Shown: piece after piece, positions 10,253 through 16,774 of the stretch
How positions within the stretch are numbered: position 1 is the stretch's first letter
Layout: each line of letters opens with the position of its first letter
Origin: Rhodococcus pyridinivorans
GTDB lineage: Bacteria > Actinomycetota > Actinomycetes > Mycobacteriales > Mycobacteriaceae
NCBI RefSeq assembly: GCF_900105195.1
Contig: NZ_FNRX01000002.1
Location: forward strand, 1,550,001 to 1,614,000
Direction of reading: 5' to 3'
Length of the DNA: 64,000 nt
Notes under the pieces: model-generated
Seen by the model: only the letters and a program-made list of their open reading frames with translations
What the model was told of the DNA's origin: nothing
Database searches by the model: none
Translations under genes and position numbers: made by a program

Positions 10253-10603
10253 ATGGACGGCGCAGCAGCGCACGGCAACGACCGGTCCGATCTCGTGTCC
10301 CAGCAGGGCGACGGCGCATCCGCGCAGGAACCCACTGGCGACGAGGCGAACGGCCTGAGCCGTCGCGATCTCGACATCCTGGCGTTCGAACGGCAGTGGT
10401 GGAAGTACGCCGGTGCCAAGGAGGACGCCATCAAGGAACTCTTCGGTCTCTCCGCCACCCGCTACTACCAGGTGCTCAATGCTCTGGTGGATCGTCCCGA
10501 GGCGCTCGCCGCCGATCCGATGCTGGTCAAGCGGCTGCGGCGGTTGCGTGCGAGCCGTCAGAAGGCCCGCGCGGCCCGCCGGCTCGGTTTCGACACCCGT
10601 TAG
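10253..10603 (+). CDS. DUF3263 protein (Rv0430-like)
   Basis: 116 residues. The first 35 are low-complexity and acidic; the rest is the conserved DUF3263 helix-turn-helix-like core ([16 protein letters not shown], then [18 protein letters not shown], 35-85) and a basic tail ([18 protein letters not shown]). This composition suggests a small DNA-binding protein, but the target is not known. A GGAGG ribosome site lies just before ATG 10253. It is divergent from def and directly upstream of the virR-like gene, the same order as in M. tuberculosis. Confidence 0.85.
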   Translation: MDGAAAHGNDRSDLVSQQGDGASAQEPTGDEANGLSRRDLDILAFERQWWKYAGAKEDAIKELFGLSATRYYQVLNALVDRPEALAADPMLVKRLRRLRASRQKARAARRLGFDTR

Positions 10604-10680
10604 ACGGGCGGCCGTCGGGCCGGATAATGCGATATCGACACGCGCGGCCGGTCGGCAGCGCTGCGTGTGCTCGGGCAACT

Positions 10681-11325
10681 ATGGTCGAGGTCGTGAGCAG
10701 AACCCCCGAGATCCCCAGCCGCGCGCCCGCACCCTCGGGACCGCCTCTGCGTGCGTTCGCGATGGTCCTGATCTCCTTGGGCATCCTGTTCGCCGGTCTC
10801 GGTTTCGCCTCGCTCGGTGATTCCGACGACGAACCCGCTCCCGCGGCGGCACCCACGACGACGACCGCTGCCGCGCCGGCCGCACCGTCCACGCGCTCGG
10901 CCGCGGTGCCCACCGCGCCCGCGCCCGCTGCCGCGAACGGTGGCACGTCCGCCGCCGGGGACGGTGCGACCACCACCACGGCCGTGTCTTCGGCTCCTTC
11001 CATGCCCGTGGGGAGCGGAACCGCGTTCGCGTCCGACACCTCGGCCTCCGCGACGGCACCGGTGCGCGTGTTCAACAACTCGGAGGTCGCGGGCCTCGCC
11101 GCGCAGACCGCGGCCTACCTCGAGGACGAGGGATACACCATCAGTGAAACGGGCAACTACAGCGAGGGCTTGCTCCCGCAGACCTCGGTGTTCTACGGGT
11201 CGTCTCCCGGAGAGCAGCAGACCGCGACAGCCGTCGCCGAGTCGCTCGGTGTCACCGCGCAACCGCGCTTCGAGGGCATCCGCGACGCCGCCCCCGGAGT
11301 GATCGTCATCGTCACTTCGCGTTAG
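10681..11325 (+). CDS. LytR_C-domain envelope protein (VirR-like, Rv0431)
   Basis: 214 residues. One membrane helix near 25-45 (FAMVLISLGILFAGLGFASLG) is followed by a long Ala/Pro/Thr linker and a C-terminal LytR_C domain (about 120-210: PVRVFNNSEVAGLAAQTAA, then VFYGSSPGEQQTA). In M. tuberculosis the positional equivalent VirR controls vesicle release and cell-wall integrity and interacts with LytR-CpsA-Psr enzymes; the same role is inferred here from order and domain. GTG at 10693 is an alternative start. The linker repeats are purely compositional. Confidence 0.85.
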   Translation: MVEVVSRTPEIPSRAPAPSGPPLRAFAMVLISLGILFAGLGFASLGDSDDEPAPAAAPTTTTAAAPAAPSTRSAAVPTAPAPAAANGGTSAAGDGATTTTAVSSAPSMPVGSGTAFASDTSASATAPVRVFNNSEVAGLAAQTAAYLEDEGYTISETGNYSEGLLPQTSVFYGSSPGEQQTATAVAESLGVTAQPRFEGIRDAAPGVIVIVTSR

Positions 11326-11416
11326 CGCCGGAACCGTGTCGGTCCGCCACCGGGTGGTCGCCGGAGACGCCCGGTTATGATCGGGTGACTTTTCGGCACT
11401 TCGAAGGAGCGGTTTG

Positions 11417-12058
11417 ATGGTCTCCAGTTCCACCCGTCGCATGTCCTGGCGTGCTCTGGCCCCGATCGTCGCGATCGCCGCGGTGGGCCTGACTGCGTGC
11501 TCGAACAGCGAGGAGGCGAGCACCGAGCCGGGGACGACTCCGCCGGTGTGGACGGGATCCGCCGCGCCCGCTTCCGAGGCCCACGGCGACGACCACGGCA
11601 CCGAGGGTGGGAGCGAGTCGCACGCCGGTGGCTCCGCCTCCGCTGCTGCGCTCACCGCGGAGCTCACCACGGTCGACGGCGAGTCGGCCGGCACCGTGTC
11701 GTTCGCCGAGAACGGCGGCGACGTCGAGGTGACCATCGAGGTCGAGGGTCTCGAGCCCGGCTACCACGGTGTCCACATCCACGAGTTCGGCCGTTGCGAG
11801 CCCCAGTCCACCGCGCCGAACGGCGGCGAGCCCGGCGCCTTCCTGTCGGCCGGTGCCCACCTGCAGGCCGGTGGCAACACCTCCGTCCCGGAGAGCGGCG
11901 ACCTGGTCTCGCTCGTCGTCCACGAGGACGGCACCGCCACCGCCACCGTCACCACCTCGGCCTTCGGCCTCGAGGACCTCGAAGGTGAGGACGGCGCCTC
12001 TGTGGTCGTGCACCAGGACAACCTCGGCGCCCGCCTCGCCTGCGGCGTCATCGGGTGA
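11417..12058 (+). CDS. sodC: Copper superoxide dismutase lipoprotein SodC
   Basis: 213 residues. The signal peptide ends in VGLTAC, a lipobox, so the enzyme should be lipid-anchored outside the cytoplasm. A His/Gly/Ser-rich linker precedes the SOD domain. Copper ligands are present: GVHIHEFG (two His), GAHLQAG (the His that normally bridges to zinc) and VVVHQDN. The loop after GAH lacks the additional zinc histidines and aspartate of ordinary Cu,Zn enzymes. M. tuberculosis SodC is likewise zinc-free, so this is predicted to be a copper-only SOD. AAGGAG (11404-11409) precedes the ATG. Confidence 0.9.
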   Translation: MVSSSTRRMSWRALAPIVAIAAVGLTACSNSEEASTEPGTTPPVWTGSAAPASEAHGDDHGTEGGSESHAGGSASAAALTAELTTVDGESAGTVSFAENGGDVEVTIEVEGLEPGYHGVHIHEFGRCEPQSTAPNGGEPGAFLSAGAHLQAGGNTSVPESGDLVSLVVHEDGTATATVTTSAFGLEDLEGEDGASVVVHQDNLGARLACGVIG

Positions 12059-12105
12059 GCAGGGTTCGAATCCCCTGAAGCTCGGTACCCGGGTAATTCC
12101 TGACA

Positions 12106-12142
12106 CAGGGCCCCGCGACGGACATCCGTCGGCGGGGCCCTG
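12106..12142 (+). terminator. Terminator after sodC
   Basis: CAGGGCCCCGC at 12106-12116 pairs with GCGGGGCCCTG at 12132-12142. Inside it, GACGG pairs with CCGTC around an ACAT loop. It lies 48 bases after the sodC stop and immediately before the next gene; a TGTGGTTGG tail follows. Confidence 0.85.
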
Positions 12143-12157
12143 TGGTTGGATCGAGAC

Positions 12158-13279
12158 GTGGCAGTCGCGTTTCCGGGATCACCTCGTCCCACGATCGGCG
12201 TGGAATGGGAGATCGCTCTGGTGGACAAGACCACCCGCGATCTCTCGAACAGCGCGGCGGTCGTCTTCGACAGGGTGGAGGAGATCGCCGGGGAGACCCC
12301 GCGGCTGACCAAAGAGTTCCTGCGCAACACCGTCGAACTCGTCACCGGTGTACACGACACCGTCGCCGAGGCCGTCGACGATCTGTCCGAGTCGCTGTCG
12401 TTGCTGCGCCGCGCCGCCGATCCGCTCGGAGTGGACCTGATGTGTGCCGGCACCCATCCGTTCGCGCAGTGGACCGGCCAGACCGTCACACCCTCCCCGG
12501 ACTACGAGGAGATGATCAACCGCACCCGCTGGTGGGGACGGCAGATGCTCATCTGGGGAGTGCACGTCCACGTGGGAGTCTCCTCCGCGGAGAAGATCAT
12601 CCCGATCCTCAACGCCATGCTCGTGAAATATCCCCACATGCTCGCGTTGTCGGCCTCGTCGCCGATCTGGGCGGGCTACGACACCGGCTACGCGAGCAAC
12701 CGTGCGCTGATGTTCCAGCAGCTGCCGACTGCCGGCCTGCCCTATCACTTCGCCGACTGGCCGCAGTACGCGAAATTCATCGCCGACCAGCTCGAGTCCG
12801 GTGTCATCAGCCATCCCGGAGGCATGCACTGGGACATCAGGCCCGCGCCGAAATGGGGCACCCTCGAGGTCCGGGTCTTCGACGGCATCACCAACCGCGC
12901 CGAACTGGCCGCCCTCGTCGCGTTCGTGCATTCACTCGTCGTCTACTTCGACGAACGTCTCGAGCGCGGTGAGGAACTTCCTGTGCTGCAACCGTGGCAC
13001 GTCAAGGAGAACAAGTGGCGTGCGGCGCGGTACGGACTCGATGCCGAGGTCATCCTCGACCCGGTGTGTACCGAACGGCTCGTCACCGACGACCTGAACG
13101 ATCTGCTCGAGCAGATCATGCCCACCGCGGTACGGCTCGGATGCGCCGACGAACTCGCGCGAGTTGCGGACATCCCGGTGCGGGGAGCGTCCTATCAGCG
13201 TCAGCGCCGGCTCGCGGAACGGACGGACGGCGATCTCGTCGCGGTGGTGGACTCGCTCGTGCAGGAACTGAAGGAGTGA
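12158..13279 (+). CDS. Carboxylate-amine ligase, glutamate-cysteine-ligase-like (YbdK type, Rv0433-like)
   Basis: 373 residues of the GCS2/YbdK fold. The start of the domain is TIGVEWEIALVD, followed by the family landmarks GTHPFAQW, WGVHVHVGV (metal-binding His), LALSASSPIW and LEVRVFDG. Relatives join glutamate to cysteine or other amines using ATP; the substrate here is not known. GTG at 12158 is chosen; TTG at 12146 would start three bases after the terminator stem. This gene ends the stretch whose order matches Rv0427c to Rv0433. Confidence 0.88.
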   Translation: MAVAFPGSPRPTIGVEWEIALVDKTTRDLSNSAAVVFDRVEEIAGETPRLTKEFLRNTVELVTGVHDTVAEAVDDLSESLSLLRRAADPLGVDLMCAGTHPFAQWTGQTVTPSPDYEEMINRTRWWGRQMLIWGVHVHVGVSSAEKIIPILNAMLVKYPHMLALSASSPIWAGYDTGYASNRALMFQQLPTAGLPYHFADWPQYAKFIADQLESGVISHPGGMHWDIRPAPKWGTLEVRVFDGITNRAELAALVAFVHSLVVYFDERLERGEELPVLQPWHVKENKWRAARYGLDAEVILDPVCTERLVTDDLNDLLEQIMPTAVRLGCADELARVADIPVRGASYQRQRRLAERTDGDLVAVVDSLVQELKE

Positions 13280-13319
13280 TCGTCCGAGGACGTCCCGGCC
13301 GTCAGCTCCTCGTCACCTG

Positions 13320-13649
13320 TCACGCACCGCCGGGAGCGTCCTCGTCGAGCAGGCCGTCGCGACCGAGCTGCTCCCGGTAGGCGACGCGACCGACGCGGTG
13401 CGCGATCACCGGTGCCGTGAGGACCATGAACATGCCCGCCAGCGCCATCATCCAGATGTCGACGGAACTGCGCAGGATGATCATCGCGCCACCCAGCACG
13501 AACAACAGACCCACCACCTGCGGCTTGGTGGCCGGATGCATGCGCGACAGGGTGTCGCGGAAACGCACCACGCCGATCGCAGCGGTCAACGAGATGACCG
13601 CCCCGATGAGGATCAGGAGGTGGGCGAAGGTGTCGATGATCGTCGTCAT
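13320..13649 (-). CDS. mnhG: Na+/H+ antiporter subunit G (MnhG/MrpG)
   Basis: 109 residues with three hydrophobic helices and the subunit G core GVVRFRDTLSRMHPATKPQ (26-44). Last gene of the mnhAB-C-D-E-F-G operon; its ATG overlaps the stop of mnhF in an ATGA arrangement. The Mrp complex exchanges cytoplasmic Na+ (and other monovalent cations) for protons. The C-terminal tail (DGLLDEDAPGGA) is acidic. It converges with the ligase gene across a 40-base gap. Confidence 0.93.
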   Translation of the reverse strand: MTTIIDTFAHLLILIGAVISLTAAIGVVRFRDTLSRMHPATKPQVVGLLFVLGGAMIILRSSVDIWMMALAGMFMVLTAPVIAHRVGRVAYREQLGRDGLLDEDAPGGA

Positions 13650-13906
13650 CCTTCGTCACGCACCCGGAATCGAGCCACGGACACCGACCCGATGAAGCCG
13701 ACCAGGGCGAGGGCCACGGTGGCGGGCAGCACCGACGTGTCGCGTGTGTACACCGCCCAGATCGCGATGCCGCAGATGCCGAGCGCGAGCAGGGCGTCGA
13801 CGCCGACGAGCCGGTCGAGGGAGTTGGGGCCCGCGATCACGCGGTAGGTGATCAGGATTGCGGAGACGAACAGCAGTGCCCCCGCGATCGCCAGTGTCAC
13901 GGTCAC
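13646..13906 (-). CDS. mnhF: Na+/H+ antiporter subunit F (MnhF/MrpF)
   Basis: 86 residues with three membrane helices and the subunit F segment YRVIAGPNSLDRLVGVDALLA (about 21-41). The start GTG at 13906 overlaps the mnhE stop as GTGA, and the gene ends overlapping the mnhG start. GTG at 13900 is an alternative two codons in. The frame is open upstream, but that region codes mnhE. It is a structural membrane subunit of the Mrp complex. Confidence 0.92.
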   Translation of the reverse strand: MTVTLAIAGALLFVSAILITYRVIAGPNSLDRLVGVDALLALGICGIAIWAVYTRDTSVLPATVALALVGFIGSVSVARFRVRDEG

Positions 13907-14454
13907 GTCAGTTCCTCCGTTCCGCTGCGCCAGGGGCTGGCCTGCCATTCCGACTCGCGTTCGAACGTCCGGATGAGAAGACGCTCGATGAGGCGGGCGG
14001 AACGGTAGAAGTCGGCCACGGCCTTGTCGGTACCCACGTCGAGGACGTGCACGTACATGATCCGCCGCACCTGGTCGATCTCGAGCACCATGGTGCCCGG
14101 GATGTTGTTCATGATGTCCGTCCACAGTGTCAGCACCAGGTCGGACTTGATGGTGAGCCGGCAGCGCAGCACGCCGGTGACCGGCGGCGGGGACGGCCGG
14201 ATCGCGAGCCATGCCACGTTGATCGTCGAGCGGATGGTCTCGCCGAAGATCACCACGCCGAGCCGCATCGCGGACCAGACGTGCACGCGACCCTCGACGG
14301 GTACACGCGGCAGCGGCAGCACGAACATGACGACGAGCGAGACGACCACACCCCCGAGGATGTTGGCGATGCTGAAGGTGCCCCACAGCAGGACCCAGAC
14401 CAGCGTCGTCCATCCCACGACGAACATGCGCAGGACGTTGGCGCGTTTCATCAT
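13903..14454 (-). CDS. mnhE: Na+/H+ antiporter subunit E (MnhE/MrpE)
   Basis: 183 residues. Two or three N-terminal helices (WTTLVWVLLWGTFSIANILGG, then VVSLVVMFVLPLPRVP) precede a cytoplasmic domain with FGETIRSTINVAWLAIRP and the conserved ITLTPGT-like stretch NNIPGTMVLEIDQVRRIMYVH. The C-terminus is slightly longer than many MrpE proteins. The ATG overlaps the mnhD stop; the operon is fully overlapping from A to G. Confidence 0.92.
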   Translation of the reverse strand: MMKRANVLRMFVVGWTTLVWVLLWGTFSIANILGGVVVSLVVMFVLPLPRVPVEGRVHVWSAMRLGVVIFGETIRSTINVAWLAIRPSPPPVTGVLRCRLTIKSDLVLTLWTDIMNNIPGTMVLEIDQVRRIMYVHVLDVGTDKAVADFYRSARLIERLLIRTFERESEWQASPWRSGTEELT

Positions 14455-16040
14455 TCCTGCTCACCCCCCAGCACGGCCTCGATGTACACCGTGCGGTCGC
14501 GCAGGTTCTCCGCGGCACGGTTGCTGATGTCGAGCAGGGGACCGGCGAAGACCGTCAACGACACACCGATCGCGACGAGCCAGACCGTGGGGACGAGCAT
14601 CGCGGCCGGCATCCGGCCGACGTCCGGGCGTTCCTCGAAGGAGATGTCGGTGGCGGATTCGTCGATCAGCGCCGAGGGGCCGATGTCCGCGAGATCGCCC
14701 TCGGGAGCGTCGGCGCGTGCCCGCCAGAACGCCTTCGTCCAGATACGCGCGACGACGTACAGCGTCAGGAGGCTGGTCACGACACCACCGCCGACGAGGA
14801 CCCAGGCCAGGACCGAACCGTCCTCCGCGCCGGCCTGCAGCAGGGCGACCTTGCCGATGAACCCGGAGAACGGCGGGATACCGCCCAGGTTGAGCGCCGG
14901 GATGAGGAACAGGACCGCCAGCAGCGGAGACATGAGCGCGAGGCTGCCGAGGCGTCGCAGCGACGCCGACCCGGCCTGGCGTTCGATGAGACCCACCACG
15001 AGGAACAGGGTGGTCTGCACGAGGATGTGGTGGCCGACGTAGTAGACGGCGCCCGCGAGACCGGTCTGCGACGACAGAGCGACACCGAAAATCATGTAGC
15101 CGATATGGCTGACGAGCGTGAACGACAGCAGACGCTTGATGTCGTTCTGCGCGATCGCGCCGAGGATGCCGACGATCATCGTGAGCAGACCCGCGACGAG
15201 CAGGACGTCGTCGAGTTCGCCGCCCGGGAACAGCAGGGTGTGCGCCCGGATGATCGCGTACACACCGACCTTGGTCAGCAGGCCGGCGAAGACGGCCGTG
15301 ACCGGTGCGGGCGCGGTGGGGTAGGAGTCGGGCAGCCACGACGACAGCGGGAAGACCGCGGCCTTGATACCGAAAGCCACGAGCAATACACCGAAGATCG
15401 CGGCCCGGGTGCCCGGTGAGATCTCGTCCATCCGCAGTGCCATCTGGGCGAGGTTCAAAGTGCCCGTGGCTGCGTAGGCGAAGGCGATGCCCACGAGGAA
15501 GACCAGCGAGGACACCATCGAGACCATGACGTACGAGACGCCCGCGCGGACGCGGTCGGCGCTCGCACCCAGGGTCAGCAGGACGAACGAGGCGGCGAGG
15601 AGCACCTCGAAGCCGACGAAGAGGTTGAACAGGTCGCCCGCGAGGAAGGCGATGTTGACACCCGCGGTGAGCGCGAGATAGGTCGGCAGGAAGATCGAGA
15701 CGGGCTGCTGCTCGTTGCCGTCGTGGATACCCTGGCCGACTGCGTACAGCATCACCGACAGCAGCACGATCGCCGAGACGACCAGCATCAACGCCGACAA
15801 TCGGTCGACGACCAGCGAGATGCCGATCGGCGCCTCCCACCCACCGATCTGCAGTACCGCGATGCCGTCGGCGTCGGCGTAGTACAGCAGCGCCACGCAC
15901 ACGACGAGCGAGGCGACCAGCGCGAAGACGGTGATCCACCGTTGGACGCGCGGACGGCGGCCGACGATCAGGGTTGCGGCTGCGGCGAGCAAGGGGATGA
16001 GGACGGGGAGGGGAACGAGGTTCGCGACGCTCGGGTTCAT
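14451..16040 (-). CDS. mnhD: Na+/H+ antiporter subunit D (MnhD/MrpD)
   Basis: 529 residues, a proton-translocating antiporter-like subunit related to complex I NuoM. The key residues are visible: FVGFEVLLAASF with E145, FGIKAAVFPLSSWLPDSYPTA with K226, and FAGLLTKVGVYAIIR with K257. About 14 helices are expected. The C-terminal part has an acidic cytoplasmic insert (RADAPEGDLADIGPSALIDE). ATG at 16040 overlaps the mnhC stop (ATGA); the frame stays open upstream inside mnhC, but that reading is a shadow. Confidence 0.94.
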   Translation of the reverse strand: MNPSVANLVPLPVLIPLLAAAATLIVGRRPRVQRWITVFALVASLVVCVALLYYADADGIAVLQIGGWEAPIGISLVVDRLSALMLVVSAIVLLSVMLYAVGQGIHDGNEQQPVSIFLPTYLALTAGVNIAFLAGDLFNLFVGFEVLLAASFVLLTLGASADRVRAGVSYVMVSMVSSLVFLVGIAFAYAATGTLNLAQMALRMDEISPGTRAAIFGVLLVAFGIKAAVFPLSSWLPDSYPTAPAPVTAVFAGLLTKVGVYAIIRAHTLLFPGGELDDVLLVAGLLTMIVGILGAIAQNDIKRLLSFTLVSHIGYMIFGVALSSQTGLAGAVYYVGHHILVQTTLFLVVGLIERQAGSASLRRLGSLALMSPLLAVLFLIPALNLGGIPPFSGFIGKVALLQAGAEDGSVLAWVLVGGGVVTSLLTLYVVARIWTKAFWRARADAPEGDLADIGPSALIDESATDISFEERPDVGRMPAAMLVPTVWLVAIGVSLTVFAGPLLDISNRAAENLRDRTVYIEAVLGGEQE

Positions 16041-16774
16041 CGGCGATCCTCCTTCCCGTTCTTCTCGTCGTCTCCGGTCCGCTCGTCCTCGGCAGGGTCG
16101 GGGGCCTCGGGGTCGGGATCGTCCGCGCGGACGTCCTCGTCGGCGTCCTCGGCATCCTCGATAGAGCCGGCCCCGCCCGAATCTTCGGCAGAGCCGGACT
16201 CGTCCGTCCCCCCCTGGTTCTGCGTGTAGGCCGAGTCGGTGGGGTCGTCGAAGTCGCCGTCGTGCAGATCCTCGTAGGCCTCGATGTCCTCGATGTTCTT
16301 GAGCTGATCGAGCGGGATCGGGTTGCCCGCGGCGTCGAAGGCGTCGCCGCTCTTGCTCGGGATACCGGTGAGCGGGTCGTCGGAGCGGTCTCGCGACGGT
16401 AGATCGGCGAGACTGCGCCGCTGCGACACGAGGGTGTCCTCGGGGTCGTTCTCGATCTCGTCCCGTGCGCGGTAGGTGTAGGAGCGGTAGGTCAGTGCCA
16501 GCACGAACGCCGCCACACCCATCGTGATGACGATCGCGGTGAGGATCATCGCCTGCGCGAGGGGATCGGCCATGTCCGGCTCGACGTCGCTCTCCACACC
16601 GACGATGGGTGCATGACCTGCGGGGCCGCCGAGGGTGAGCAGCAGCAGGTTGATTCCGTTGCCGGCCAGCAGCAGGCCCAGCAGCATCTTGATGATGCTG
16701 CGTTCGAGCAGCAGGTACACACCGGCCGCGACGAGCACACCGACGACGGCGAGGAGCGTGATGTTCGCGGTCAT
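16037..16774 (-). CDS. mnhC: Na+/H+ antiporter subunit C with long acidic C-terminal tail
   Basis: 245 residues. The first 100 are a normal MrpC/NuoK-like unit of three helices, with LERSIIKMLLGLLLAGNGINLLL and PLAQAMILTAIVITMGVAAF. Typical MrpC proteins stop near residue 113. Here about 140 further residues follow that are rich in Asp and Glu and should be disordered in the cytoplasm (for example DGDFDDPTDSAY and EDADEDVRADDPDPEAPDP). The tail could bind cations or partner proteins; that is inference. It overlaps mnhA upstream and mnhD downstream by four bases each. Confidence 0.92.
   Translation of the reverse strand: MTANITLLAVVGVLVAAGVYLLLERSIIKMLLGLLLAGNGINLLLLTLGGPAGHAPIVGVESDVEPDMADPLAQAMILTAIVITMGVAAFVLALTYRSYTYRARDEIENDPEDTLVSQRRSLADLPSRDRSDDPLTGIPSKSGDAFDAAGNPIPLDQLKNIEDIEAYEDLHDGDFDDPTDSAYTQNQGGTDESGSAEDSGGAGSIEDAEDADEDVRADDPDPEAPDPAEDERTGDDEKNGKEDRR

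Noticed and set aside
12057..12078. A tRNA T-arm-like sequence (GGGTTCGAATCCCC) just after sodC
   Set aside because: No anticodon arm, D-arm or acceptor stem lies in the neighbouring bases, and the stem pairing beyond three base pairs is poor. It is probably chance or a small remnant without a tRNA.
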